Source: Deinococcus roseus
Lineage (GTDB): Bacteria > Deinococcota > Deinococci > Deinococcales > Deinococcaceae
Assembly (NCBI RefSeq): GCF_014646895.1
Contig: NZ_BMOD01000003.1
Location: 201,425-265,424, forward strand
Direction: 5' to 3'
Length of the DNA: 64,000 nucleotides
Position 1 is the first letter of the stretch, and each line of letters opens with the position of its first letter. The notes under the pieces are model-generated. The model did not search any database and was not told where the DNA came from. It saw nothing but the letters and a program-made list of their open reading frames with translations. This document shows, in pieces, positions 41,687-50,142 of this stretch. The position numbers and the translations under genes are program-made.

Positions 41687-42040
41687 GTTTACCTCCTGCC
41701 TGGACTTCATCCTGATTCCAGTTTAGGGGTTGCCCCATGACAACACCCTGAACCTGTTTTTGCTTTCTGAGAAGCGATTTGTGGCAATTTGAGGAGAAGA
41801 TTTTAAACCTCTGGTGAGTCGCATAAACCCACCTCACGAACAGATCTGCGAGGTTTCAGCACAGGCACAGAGAGAAAGTGCGTTCAGAACAGATTCCGAG
41901 TTGCATGAAGCCTGAACTGCAGCATCTTCTGGGAAGGATGCTGCAGTTGCATTTTTAGCCAGCAGAAACATTTGTGGAACAATCTTCTGGTTTTGTTCAT
42001 GCAGCCAGACGTTCAGAAACGTGTCAGTTTTGCAGGCCGT
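41687..42040. other. intergenic region with possible small RNA
   Basis: No protein gene is evident in 354 bp. It contains a possible plus-strand promoter (TTGTGG-N17-TTTAAA, 41779-41807), a GTGAG/CTCAC hairpin and a strong plus-strand terminator at 41915-41955, although no plus-strand gene precedes it. This suggests a plus-strand small RNA of about 140 nt. Confidence 0.4.
41915..41955 (+). terminator. strong intrinsic terminator without an upstream gene
   Basis: AACTGCAGCATC (41915-41926) and GATGCTGCAGTT (41937-41948) are a perfect 12-bp stem followed by GCATTTTTAG on the plus strand. The minus-strand histidine kinase gene ends 85 bp away, and the minus side lacks a T run, so the plus strand is the functional orientation. 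Confidence 0.7.
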
Positions 42041-43405
42041 TTAGAGGGGCATTTCCAGGCTGATGGTGGTTCCCTCTTTCAGGACGCTCTGGGCAGAGAT
42101 TTTGCCACTGTGCAATTCCACAATGGAGCGGGCGATGGCCAATCCCAATCCAGATCCTCCGCCATTTTCCGGGCTGCGGGTTTCATCCACCCGGTAAAAA
42201 CGCTCGAAGATAAACGGCAATTTCTCTGCAGGGATCCCCACTCCCGTGTCCTGTACCTGCAAAACCACAGCATCTTGCACTTTTTTCCCGATCAGGCGGA
42301 TTTCGCCGCCTTCCGGGGTGTAATGCAGGGCGTTGTTCACCAGATTGCCCAGCACCTGCCGCATGCGTTCCACATCCAGAGAAAGGTCAGGCAGTTTCCC
42401 TTCAACCTGCACCGTCAGTCGGATGTTCTGCTTCTCGGCCCGGAAAGAAAAGGCTTTCTGGATGCTGTGCAGCAAGGTTTCTGGAGGGGTCAGGTCTCTG
42501 GAAAGCGTGAGCATTCCTGCGTCTGCCAGAGAGAGCAGGCGCAAATCATCCACCAGGTTTTGCAGCAGCAAAAGTTCATCGTAGACCACTTCCAGGCGTT
42601 CCTGGGTGGCTTTGAGTTTGCCCTGTTGCATGGACTGCACATAACCAGAAGCCACCGTTAAGGGGGTTCCCAGGTCATGGGCGATGTCGGCAATCATCTG
42701 GCGGCGCTGCACCTCGGCTTTGACCAGCTGGTCGCTCATCTGGTTGAAGGCTTCGGTGAGGGTGCCCACCTCGTCTGTGCTGGTGACCGGCACAGGATCC
42801 TGTTTCTTGCCAAATTTGAGGGTGCTGGCTGCCAGGGTCAGGCGTTCCAGCGGCCCGATCAACTGTCTGGACACAAAAGCGCCCAGCAAGAGGGACAGCA
42901 CCAGACCAATGCTTCCAGCCACCAGCAGGGTGCGGTTGGCACTGACAATCAGGGCTTCACCTTCGCGGCCCCAGGAGCCTTCATTGTGCAGGGTGTCTTT
43001 GAACACCGTTCCAATCACCTGATTGTTGAACGTCAGGGTTTTTTTCAGGGTGAAGGCAGCAAGGTCAGGATGGCTACCGGGTTGCATGTTGGTGACCGAG
43101 GACACCAGTTCTCCCTCGGTGTTCACCACGCCAATGAAGCGCTGGGGCATGGGTCTTCCTCTGTTTGCTGGACCGGGAGCATCCCTGCGGTCTCTGGGAA
43201 TCAGCCCTTCCCAGCTGCCTTGTTGCTGGTAAAAACGCAAAGCAGCATCTGCAAACTGGTTGAATTCATTTTCCTCCACACTGCGCTGGAAGGAGTGCAC
43301 GCTCAGGTTCTGGATCACCAGGGCAAAAGAAAGCAAACCGGCCAGGCTGGCCACCGCAAACCCGATCATCAGGTTCAGACGCAAGGAACGGCGCAGCAAC
43401 ATCAT
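42041..43405 (-). CDS. sensor histidine kinase
   Basis: This 454-residue membrane kinase has a first transmembrane helix (residues 10-35), an extracytoplasmic sensor of about 130 residues, a second helix near 170-190 and a HAMP linker (FVSRQLIGPLERLTLAAS). It then has a HisKA domain with H243 in IADIAHDLGTPL, and an HATPase domain with NLVNNALHYTPEGG, DTGVGIP and GGGSGLGLAI. GGAGG precedes ATG at 43405, so the longer frame is not used. No response regulator gene is adjacent, which is unusual for this class. The signal is unknown. Confidence 0.92.
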   Translation of the reverse strand: MMLLRRSLRLNLMIGFAVASLAGLLSFALVIQNLSVHSFQRSVEENEFNQFADAALRFYQQQGSWEGLIPRDRRDAPGPANRGRPMPQRFIGVVNTEGELVSSVTNMQPGSHPDLAAFTLKKTLTFNNQVIGTVFKDTLHNEGSWGREGEALIVSANRTLLVAGSIGLVLSLLLGAFVSRQLIGPLERLTLAASTLKFGKKQDPVPVTSTDEVGTLTEAFNQMSDQLVKAEVQRRQMIADIAHDLGTPLTVASGYVQSMQQGKLKATQERLEVVYDELLLLQNLVDDLRLLSLADAGMLTLSRDLTPPETLLHSIQKAFSFRAEKQNIRLTVQVEGKLPDLSLDVERMRQVLGNLVNNALHYTPEGGEIRLIGKKVQDAVVLQVQDTGVGIPAEKLPFIFERFYRVDETRSPENGGGSGLGLAIARSIVELHSGKISAQSVLKEGTTISLEMPL

Positions 43406-43553
43406 GCGTTGGCCTCCAGTTTCTTCCAGACAGAGCACCAATCCAACCCGCACAGAACAGATGTTTTCACTGTTTTCAGTGTCCATGTTTTGCAGGGGCA
43501 AAGTCAAATGTGTATTTGTCCAGATGCCCAGAAAACCGCATCATGAAGGGGAC

Positions 43554-43589
43554 TTGAAATTAGATAGGTCGCCTATCTATCATATGAAC
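43554..43589 (+). promoter_or_regulatory. marR promoter with palindromic operator in the spacer
   Basis: TTGAAA (43554-43559) and TATCAT (43578-43583) are 18 nt apart. The perfect palindrome TAGATAGG-TCG-CCTATCTA (43561-43579) fills the spacer, and ATG at 43590 is 6 nt after the -10 box. This fits autorepression by the MarR protein and a leaderless transcript. Confidence 0.75.
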
Positions 43590-44033
43590 ATGACAGAAGG
43601 TCCGCTGGATGTGTTTCAACTGGCCAACCAGCTGCGCCCGGTGCTGCTGAAACTGGGCCGCAGGCTGCGGAGCGAAACCCAGGCAGAGGGGGTCAGCAGC
43701 GTGCAAATCACCCTGCTGATGGTGATGCAGAAAAACCCCCATTACACAGCTGCAGATCTGGCCGCTTCCGAAGGAATCAGCGGTCCCACCCTGATGGGGC
43801 ACCTCAACAAACTGGAAGGACAGAACCTGATTGAACGCATCAAACCAGCCACAGGAGACCGCCGCCGCACCGAACTGCACCTCACTGAAAAAGGCCAGAA
43901 ATTCATCGAGGAGGTGCGGGAAAAACGTGCCCTGTGGCTTGCAGAACGCCTGAAACAGCTGGACAAAGCCCAGCAGCAAGCCATCTTGCAGGCCATTGAA
44001 CCTTTGCAGCACCTGCTTGAGGCGAAAACATGA
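43590..44033 (+). CDS. MarR-family transcriptional regulator
   Basis: This 147-residue regulator has the MarR winged helix: VSSVQITLLMVMQKNPHYTAADLAASEGISGPTLMGHLNKLE, the wing GDRRRTELHLTEKG and flanking dimerisation helices. The start is placed at the second ATG (43590) from promoter spacing. ATG at 43584 is possible. It overlaps the MFS gene by 4 nt, so it probably represses its own operon and is released by a drug or aromatic ligand exported by the transporter. Confidence 0.92.
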   Translation: MTEGPLDVFQLANQLRPVLLKLGRRLRSETQAEGVSSVQITLLMVMQKNPHYTAADLAASEGISGPTLMGHLNKLEGQNLIERIKPATGDRRRTELHLTEKGQKFIEEVREKRALWLAERLKQLDKAQQQAILQAIEPLQHLLEAKT

Positions 44034-45277
44034 GCAGTGCCCGCCCGGTTCAGCCGCTGCAAAGAACGTTTGCCAGCCTGAAACGCTACCGCAATTACCG
44101 CCTGCTGTTTCAGGGACAGGTGATTTCCCAGATTGGCACCAAGCTGCAGGATGCTGCCCAGGCCTGGGTGGTGCTGCAACTCACCCAATCACCTGCAGAA
44201 GTGGGACTGATGACCGCCTGCCTGTTTGGACCTTACGCGGTTTTCGGTTTGCTGGGTGGTCCCCTCACAGACCGTCTGGATGCCCGGAAAACCATGGTGG
44301 TCACGCAGATCATCGCCATGCTCTGTGCAGCCATGCTGGCGTTGCTGTCTTTTACGGGCCACCTCACGGTGCTCTGGATGGACGGCATTGCTCTGATGCG
44401 CGGCCTCGTGCTCGTGCTCAACAACCCGGCCAGACAGGTGCTGATCCGGCAGAGTGTGGAGCGATCAGACCTCTCCAATGCGGTGGCCCTCAACTCCACC
44501 ATTTTCAATTCGGCCCGGATTCTGGGCCCCAGCCTGGGAGGGGTGCTGCTGGCCTCGGTGGGTGCGGGATGGTGTTTTCTGATCAATGCACTGGCCTTTC
44601 TGCCGGTGGTCTGGGGCCTGATCCGCATGAACCCGGAAGAACTGTTCCCCCTCAAAAAGAGTGTTCAGAAAGAAAGCCTCATAAAGCAACTGAATCAGGG
44701 CTTGTGTTATGCCTTCCAGACCCCTGAATTGCAGATGCCTTTTATTGTGCTGCTGGTGGTGTCCCTGTTCTGCCTGAATTTCAATGTCTCACTGCCCATT
44801 GTGGCCTCCCACTTGCTGCACACCGATGCTGTCGGTTTTGGCCTGATCTCTGCCGTCTTTGGCGGAGGTGCCCTGCTGGGCGCACTGACCTCTGCCACCC
44901 TGAGCAAACCCAGAACCCGCACCATGCTGGCAGGAGCACTGGGACTCGGGCTTTCCCTGGTGCTGGTGGGTTTTTCCAGCCAGGCCCTGCTGGCAGGCAT
45001 CGGGCTATTCCTGACCGGATTTTGCTTCACCATCTACACCACCACCACCAACGCCAGCGTGCAACTGAAAGCCAGCGATGAATACCAGGGCAGAATTGCC
45101 TCCCTGTACGCCTACATCTTCACGGGGACCAATCCACTTGGAGCCCTGCTGATCGGGCATCTGGCCTCTGCAGGCAATGCCCGCCTGTCCTTCTGGTTGC
45201 CAGGTTTGCTGGCGGTGGTTGCTGCAGGACTCGGGCATCTGGCGCACCAGAAGAGAAAAACCATCCCGGCCAATTGA
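44030..45277 (+). CDS. MFS transporter (MFS_3/EntS-like)
   Basis: This 415-residue membrane protein has about twelve helices and the layout of the MFS_3 group (FASLKRYRNYRLLFQGQVISQIGTK, GGPLTDRLDARKTM as motif A). These include enterobactin exporter EntS and many predicted drug or siderophore exporters. It is co-translated with MarR. The substrate is not readable. Confidence 0.88.
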   Translation: MSSARPVQPLQRTFASLKRYRNYRLLFQGQVISQIGTKLQDAAQAWVVLQLTQSPAEVGLMTACLFGPYAVFGLLGGPLTDRLDARKTMVVTQIIAMLCAAMLALLSFTGHLTVLWMDGIALMRGLVLVLNNPARQVLIRQSVERSDLSNAVALNSTIFNSARILGPSLGGVLLASVGAGWCFLINALAFLPVVWGLIRMNPEELFPLKKSVQKESLIKQLNQGLCYAFQTPELQMPFIVLLVVSLFCLNFNVSLPIVASHLLHTDAVGFGLISAVFGGGALLGALTSATLSKPRTRTMLAGALGLGLSLVLVGFSSQALLAGIGLFLTGFCFTIYTTTTNASVQLKASDEYQGRIASLYAYIFTGTNPLGALLIGHLASAGNARLSFWLPGLLAVVAAGLGHLAHQKRKTIPAN

Positions 45278-45302
45278 ACCGGGATGTGGCATTGAAAAGG
45301 AT

Positions 45303-45551
45303 TCAGCCGCGCAGGGGTTTTCTGAGGTAGGCGTTGTCCATCAGTTCCTTGTTGCTCCACCTGAGGTGCACATCGTCTTCCACCTCGCGCACGGAACTGA
45401 GTGGCACCCACACCTGCTCACCGGATGCATTCAAAGTGATCTGGATGTGCTCATCTTCGGCGGTGTCCACAATGCCGCGCAGGATGCCCCTGTCGCAGAG
45501 CACCATCATGCCGCGTCGGATTTCTGGAGTGAGGTCTGAACTGTAGGTCAT
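45303..45551 (-). CDS. DUF2171-like small protein
   Basis: This 82-residue protein (MTYSSDLTPEIRRGMMVLCD) carries a short beta-barrel motif, GILRGIVDTAEDEHIQI...WVPLSSVREVEDDVHL, like DUF2171 domains, and ends KPLRG. GGAGG precedes ATG at 45551. The upstream leader has a stable hairpin, GGAGC-CGCAAA-GCTCC (45584-45599, minus strand). DUF2171 proteins are common in Deinococcus and have no established function. Confidence 0.75.
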   Translation of the reverse strand: MTYSSDLTPEIRRGMMVLCDRGILRGIVDTAEDEHIQITLNASGEQVWVPLSSVREVEDDVHLRWSNKELMDNAYLRKPLRG

Positions 45552-45795
45552 GGTTGTTCCCTCCAACGGATGACTTTTACCGGGGAGCTTTGCGGCTCCG
45601 GCCTACGGGTGTACAGCCCCCTGCACCACTTCAGACACAACGAGAACACCACCCATGGTTTGCACCATGCAAGAAATCGAATGGGAAAGACACCTGAGGT
45701 CAGTCTAAGGGGCTTTTTCCCTTTAGATTCCGGCGTTTTTCACCATTGGGCTGCCAGGCTTCTTTAAACTTGTCAGCTCATGGTAGCACAATCCG
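45552..45795. other. leader and intergenic region upstream of DUF2171 gene
   Basis: No protein gene is seen. On the minus strand, reading toward the DUF2171 gene, the region has a hairpin with loop CGCAAA (45584-45599). The sequence around it (GCCGCAAAGC, then CGGTAAAAG) faintly recalls part of a c-di-GMP-I riboswitch, but the other conserved half is not in the right place. Confidence 0.4.
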
Positions 45796-45821
45796 CAAAA
45801 TGCCACGGAAATTGCGTGGCA
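45796..45821 (-). terminator. intrinsic terminator after the YidE-type transporter gene
   Basis: AATGCCACG and CGTGGCATT form a 9-bp stem with a short loop. On the minus strand it is followed by TTTTGCGG, about 30 bp after the transporter stop codon. Confidence 0.75.
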
Positions 45822-45848
45822 TTCTGGGTTTCGCTCAAGAGCTTCAGG

Positions 45849-47447
45849 TCACAGCAGCAAGAGCACCTGCACCAGAATGATCTTCAGAACCATCGCCAGC
45901 GGATACACACTGGCATAACCCAGGTTGGGGGCCTCGTTGCCGGTTTGCTCTCCCGCGTAGGCCAGCACGGCAGGCTGGGTTTGTTGCCCGGCCAGCACGC
46001 CCAGCAGGATGCTCATGGGGATTTTCAGCAGGCGGTACCCGATCAAGAGGGTGCCTCCGGCCACCAGCACCGTGACCAGCACACCAATCAGGAAGATGTA
46101 CAGGCTTTCCATGCCGCTGAACCCAGAGACGAATTTGTATCCGCTGCGGATGCCCACCCCGGCCAGAAACAGCACCACGCCAATCTGCCTGAGGGTGAGG
46201 TTGGCGCTGTAAGGCAGCGTCCAGACCAGTTTTCCGGTGCGGCCCAGTGCACCCAGAATCAGACCCACCAGGAGGGGGCCACCCGCCACACCCAGTTTGA
46301 AGGTGTGTCCTCCGGGCAGCGGGAAAACCACCATGCCCAGCAGCAATCCCAGCCCCAGACCCACGCTGAAGGTCAGCAAATTGATCTCCGAGAGGTGCTT
46401 GTAAGAATCCCCCAGGTACTGGCTGACCTTCTGAATCTGGGTGGTTTCGCCCAGCACGCGCACCCGGTCCCCCAGTTCCAGCACGGTGTCCGGGGTGGGC
46501 ACGATGTCGCGGTCCCCACGGCGCACACGGGTCAGGATGATCCCGAATTTTTTGCGCAGTTGAAGGTTCCTGAGGGGTCTGCCCACCACGCTTTCCCGGC
46601 TCACAAACATCCGCCTGAAATCGAAGTGGCTGCGGTCTGCTTCCAGCACCTCATTGCTGGGGATGCCCAGATGCTGGATCACCTCTTCCACAGCTTCCGG
46701 GGCACCCACCACAGACACCACATCCCCTTCACGCAGGACCAGGTGCTCCTCGGCCAGAGACAGCACCCCTTTGCGGGAGATGCGGGCGAACATCACGTTC
46801 CAGTGGTGCTCGTGCAGCAACTCCTGCACGGTCTGGGTGTAGGTGCCTTTCACCTGCACGGCACGGGTCACCAGTTCTTCGACCTGCATGTGCAGGTCTT
46901 TCGCTTCCTGGTCCAGCCGCACCTTCAGTACTTTCTGCAGGATGTGGGCACACAGCAGCACCCCGATCACACCCATCGGATAGGCCAGCGAGTACCCCAG
47001 CACAGGATCTCCCAGTTCAGGACGGTTCTTCACGGCCTCCAGCACTGCAGCGAGGGCAGGTGTGTTGGTGAGGCTGCCTGCAAAAAGACCTGCCATCACT
47101 CCGGCTTTCAGTCCGGCCCCCTTGCCCAGCAGGAACACCAGCACCGGAGCCACAATCAACATGCCTGCCACCAGCAGGTTGTATTTGACCCCTGCACCTT
47201 TCAGGGCAGACACGAAATGTGGCCCACTGGCGAGTGCGATGGTGTACACAAACAGCACCAGACCCAGCTCATAAATGCTGCTGTCCAGCTTGATGTCCGG
47301 GCTGAGGGACCCGACCAGCAGCCCGGCGAACAGCACCCCGGCCACCCCCAGGCTGAAGCCTGCAATTTTCACCTGTCCGAGCAAATGCCCCAGAATTGCC
47401 GTGACAAACACCACCAGCAGCGAATTTTCAATCAGCAGAGCAACCAT
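45849..47447 (-). CDS. YidE/AspT-type transporter with TrkA-C domains
   Basis: This 532-residue protein has the aspartate:alanine exchanger layout: five or six N-terminal helices with FAGSLTNTPALAAVLEAV, a central cytoplasmic region with two TrkA-C (RCK_C) domains (about 200-355), and a second helical half with LAGQQTQPAVLAYA. AGGAGG precedes the start. Members such as AspT exchange amino or dicarboxylic acids, while YidE and YbjL are uncharacterised. No amino-acid decarboxylase gene is next to it, so the substrate is open. Confidence 0.88.
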   Translation of the reverse strand: MVALLIENSLLVVFVTAILGHLLGQVKIAGFSLGVAGVLFAGLLVGSLSPDIKLDSSIYELGLVLFVYTIALASGPHFVSALKGAGVKYNLLVAGMLIVAPVLVFLLGKGAGLKAGVMAGLFAGSLTNTPALAAVLEAVKNRPELGDPVLGYSLAYPMGVIGVLLCAHILQKVLKVRLDQEAKDLHMQVEELVTRAVQVKGTYTQTVQELLHEHHWNVMFARISRKGVLSLAEEHLVLREGDVVSVVGAPEAVEEVIQHLGIPSNEVLEADRSHFDFRRMFVSRESVVGRPLRNLQLRKKFGIILTRVRRGDRDIVPTPDTVLELGDRVRVLGETTQIQKVSQYLGDSYKHLSEINLLTFSVGLGLGLLLGMVVFPLPGGHTFKLGVAGGPLLVGLILGALGRTGKLVWTLPYSANLTLRQIGVVLFLAGVGIRSGYKFVSGFSGMESLYIFLIGVLVTVLVAGGTLLIGYRLLKIPMSILLGVLAGQQTQPAVLAYAGEQTGNEAPNLGYASVYPLAMVLKIILVQVLLLL

Positions 47448-47525
47448 GTTTTCCTCCTGGTTGTGTCATTTTGGATGTGCAATTCCTGCAATTCCACACT
47501 TGATCCACACTGTACACGCCCTCAC

Positions 47526-47565
47526 AAAAACAACTCCGGAGTGGCACCTGTTGCCGCCCCCGGAG
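47526..47565 (-). terminator. probable intrinsic terminator after pckG
   Basis: CTCCGG (47534-47539) and CCGGAG (47560-47565), with inner GGCA/TGCC pairing, form a hairpin. On the minus strand it is followed by TTGTTTTTGTG. It lies 18 bp past the pckG stop. Confidence 0.6.
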
Positions 47566-47582
47566 AAGAAAGCGCAATCAGG

Positions 47583-49433
47583 TCAACTGTGGAACAGTTC
47601 CCAGTGCTCTGGTGCCCGCCAGAGGCTGGACAGAATCAATTCCTTGATGAAAATGAATTCCTTGGGCAGTTTGTCGTACAGCTTCATGAACAGTTCGTTG
47701 TGTCCCGAGATCTCTTTTTCCCACACGTCCCGGTCCACACTCATGATGGCATTGAACTGCTCTTCGGAGAAGTCCAGACCCCGCCAGTCGATGTCTTCAT
47801 AACGGGGAACCCATCCCAGCGGGCTTTCCAGACTGGAAGCGTGGCCTCTGGCGCGTTCCACCACCCATTTGAGGATGCGCATGTTCTCCCCGAAACCGGG
47901 CCACACAAACTTGCCGTTCTCGTCTTTGCGGAACCAGTTCACATTGAAAATGCGCGGTGGGTTGGGCAGGCTGCGCCCAAAGTTCAGCCAGTGGTTGAAG
48001 TAATCGGCCATGTGGTAGCCCACGAAAGGCAACATGGCAAACGGATCGCGGCGCACCTCTCCAAGCTGTCCAAAAGCAGCAGCAGTCATTTCCGAACCCA
48101 TGGTGGCAGCGGCATACACCCCGTAATTCCAGTTGAAAGACTGGTACACCAGCGGCATCACACTGCTGCGCCTGCCCCCGAAAATGAAGGCCGAGATGGG
48201 CACACCCTGGGGATCATCATAAGCCGGGTCCACAGAGGGGCACTGGCTCAGAGGAGCGGTGAAACGGCTGTTGGCGTGTGCGGCTTTGCGACCACAGTCC
48301 GGGGTCCAGTCCTGCCCGGTCCAGTCGATCAGGTGCGCAGGGGCTTCCTTGCTCAGGCCTTCCCACCACACATCCCCATCGTCCGTGAGGGCCACATTGG
48401 TGAAGATGGTGTTTTCCTGGATGCTGGCAATGGCGTTGGGGTTGCTCTCGGTGTTGGTTCCGGGGGCCACGCCAAAGAAACCAGCTTCAGGGTTGATGGC
48501 GTAAATCTTGCCGTCTGCAGCAGGTTTGATCCAGGCGATGTCGTCTCCCACGGTGCTGATTTCCCAGCCCTCTTCCTGGAAGGTTTTGGGGGGAATCAGC
48601 ATGGCAAAGTTGGTTTTGCCACAGGCACTTGGAAAAGCGGCGGCCACATAGGTTTTGTTGCCGTCTGGGTCCTTGACACCCAGGATCAGCATGTGCTCTG
48701 CCAGCCAGTTCTGCTCTCTGGCCAGCACCGTGGCGATGCGCAGCGCAAAGCATTTCTTGCCCAGCAGTGCGTTTCCGCCATAACCTGAACCGTAACTCCA
48801 GATCATGCGCTCTTCTGGGAAGTGCACAATGTATTTTTCGGTGTTGCAGGGCCAGGGCACATCCTGCTGTCCTTCTTTGAGGGGGGCACCCACAGAGTGC
48901 AGGCAGGGCACGAACTCCCCATCTCCCAGGGCGTCCAGCACTGCACGGCCCATGCGGGTCATGATGCGCATGTTCACCACCACATAAGGCGAATCACTGA
49001 TCTCCACCCCGATGTGGCTGATCGGAGAGCCAATCGGTCCCATGCTGAAGGGAATCACATACATGGTGCGGCCCTTCATGCAGCCATCGAAGAGGGGCAG
49101 CAGCAAGGCCTTCATGTCCTGGGGGGCCATCCAGTTGTTGGTGGGACCTGCATCCTGCTTGCTGAAACTGCAAATGTAGGTGCGGTCCTCCACGCGGGCA
49201 ACATCGCTGGGGTGAGAGCGGGCCAGGTAACTGTTGGGGCGCTTTTCAGGATTCAGCCGGATGAAGGTTCCAGCTTTCACCATCTGACCACAGAGGTCAT
49301 CGTTTTCCTGCTGGGATCCGTCGCACCAGTGGACGTTGTCGGGTTTGCACAATTCCACCATCTCTTGCACCCAGCGAATCAGCTTGCGATTGGTCACGAA
49401 GGCAGGAACCGGCACTTTCCATGTCACGGTCAT
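47583..49433 (-). CDS. pckG: phosphoenolpyruvate carboxykinase (GTP)
   Basis: This 616-residue enzyme converts oxaloacetate and GTP to phosphoenolpyruvate, the entry step of gluconeogenesis. The GTP-type PEPCK kinase loop FPSACGKTN with its reactive cysteine is present, as are metal-site and guanine-binding segments (VGDDIAWIKP, FGGRRSSVMPLVYQSFNWNYGVY). Length is normal for the family. The start is ATG at 49433 after AAGGAG. Between it and the divergent CBS gene lie two 7-4-7 direct repeats, one facing each gene, which ties it to the SARP-type regulator nearby. Confidence 0.96.
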   Translation of the reverse strand: MTVTWKVPVPAFVTNRKLIRWVQEMVELCKPDNVHWCDGSQQENDDLCGQMVKAGTFIRLNPEKRPNSYLARSHPSDVARVEDRTYICSFSKQDAGPTNNWMAPQDMKALLLPLFDGCMKGRTMYVIPFSMGPIGSPISHIGVEISDSPYVVVNMRIMTRMGRAVLDALGDGEFVPCLHSVGAPLKEGQQDVPWPCNTEKYIVHFPEERMIWSYGSGYGGNALLGKKCFALRIATVLAREQNWLAEHMLILGVKDPDGNKTYVAAAFPSACGKTNFAMLIPPKTFQEEGWEISTVGDDIAWIKPAADGKIYAINPEAGFFGVAPGTNTESNPNAIASIQENTIFTNVALTDDGDVWWEGLSKEAPAHLIDWTGQDWTPDCGRKAAHANSRFTAPLSQCPSVDPAYDDPQGVPISAFIFGGRRSSVMPLVYQSFNWNYGVYAAATMGSEMTAAAFGQLGEVRRDPFAMLPFVGYHMADYFNHWLNFGRSLPNPPRIFNVNWFRKDENGKFVWPGFGENMRILKWVVERARGHASSLESPLGWVPRYEDIDWRGLDFSEEQFNAIMSVDRDVWEKEISGHNELFMKLYDKLPKEFIFIKELILSSLWRAPEHWELFHS

Positions 49434-49495
49434 GGTCTTCTCCTTCTGTGGGGGCTGCTCCCAGTCCCCGTCGCAATCACAGTAAGCGCCAAAGA

Positions 49496-49513
49496 TTACC
49501 AGCCCATTACGGA
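49496..49513 (-). promoter_or_regulatory. SARP-type direct repeat facing pckG
   Basis: Read on the minus strand this is TCCGTAA-TGGG-CTGGTAA, two heptamers separated by 4 bp (11-bp period). It lies 63 bp upstream of the pckG start codon. It is one of five such sites between 49.5 and 52.2 kb. Confidence 0.7.
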
Positions 49514-49538
49514 TGGCCCTGCATGGGCTGGATGCCGT

Positions 49539-49556
49539 CTGGTAATGCTCTGGTAA
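49539..49556 (+). promoter_or_regulatory. SARP-type direct repeat facing the CBS gene
   Basis: CTGGTAA-TGCT-CTGGTAA is two identical heptamers with an 11-bp period, 35 bp upstream of the CBS-domain gene start. Confidence 0.75.
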
Positions 49557-49591
49557 CCCTCTGCTTTTAAGCTGACCCCAGGAGGCACCGC

Positions 49592-50047
49592 ATGAAAGTA
49601 CGTGATGTGATGACGGCAAGCCCGGTCACGGTCCCCCCCGACCTCAGTGTGCCGGAAGCTGCAGCAGTGATGAAAGCAGGAGGGTTTCACCACCTTCCTG
49701 TGGTCAAAGACCGCAAATTGATTGGCATGCTCACCGACCGGGACCTCAAAGAAGCCCTGCCTTCAGATGTCGGTGCCCTGACCATCTTCGAGGTGTCTTA
49801 CCTGCTGGAACGGCTCAATGTGGAAAGGATCATGACCGAACCCGTGACCATCCGTCCCGGTCGGGACGTGCGGGAAGCGGCCTGCAAAATGCTGGACCTG
49901 CAGATTGACGGCCTGACGGTGCTGGACCCCAGAGAACGGCTGGTGGGCATCCTGACCGTCACCGATCTGCTGCGCACCTTTGTGGGCCGCACCAGCATTC
50001 TCATGGCAGCACAGAAACCCTTTCAATCCCGGTCTGGACGCGCCTGA
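49592..50047 (+). CDS. tandem CBS-domain protein
   Basis: This 151-residue protein consists of two CBS domains (about 1-60 and 75-140), with the typical starts VRDVMTASPVTVPPDLSVPEAA and VERIMTEPVTIRPGRDVREAA and ends LIGMLTDRDL and LVGILTVTDLL. CBS pairs bind adenosyl ligands such as AMP, ATP or NADH and often act as energy sensors. AGGAGG precedes the ATG. Its promoter shares the SARP-type repeat with pckG, the LDH-like gene and uspA. Confidence 0.93.
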   Translation: MKVRDVMTASPVTVPPDLSVPEAAAVMKAGGFHHLPVVKDRKLIGMLTDRDLKEALPSDVGALTIFEVSYLLERLNVERIMTEPVTIRPGRDVREAACKMLDLQIDGLTVLDPRERLVGILTVTDLLRTFVGRTSILMAAQKPFQSRSGRA

Positions 50048-50081
50048 AGGATGGGTTTTGATGCTGATCCCCTGAAAGCGA

Positions 50082-50127
50082 GAAGACCTGCCCCTCAGTT
50101 GAATGGTGTCTGATGGGGCAGGTCTTC
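50082..50127. terminator. bidirectional terminator between CBS and LDH-like genes
   Basis: GAAGACCTGCCCC (50082-50094) and GGGGCAGGTCTTC (50115-50127) are perfect 13-bp arms around a 20-nt loop, midway between the two convergent stop codons. Confidence 0.75.
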
Positions 50128-50142
50128 TGTTTGATGCGTGTT

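Noticed and set aside
45552..45700. c-di-GMP-I riboswitch upstream of the DUF2171 gene
   Set aside because: GCCGCAAAGC resembles one half of the motif, but the GGCAAACC half is about 70 nt away rather than across a short hairpin. The local fold is explained by a simple GGAGC/GCTCC hairpin.
45780..48788. A 1002-codon open frame on the plus strand
   Set aside because: It lies antisense to the YidE-type transporter and pckG, both unmistakable. Its translation is rich in His, Gln and Gly, as expected for the reverse of high-GC coding sequence.
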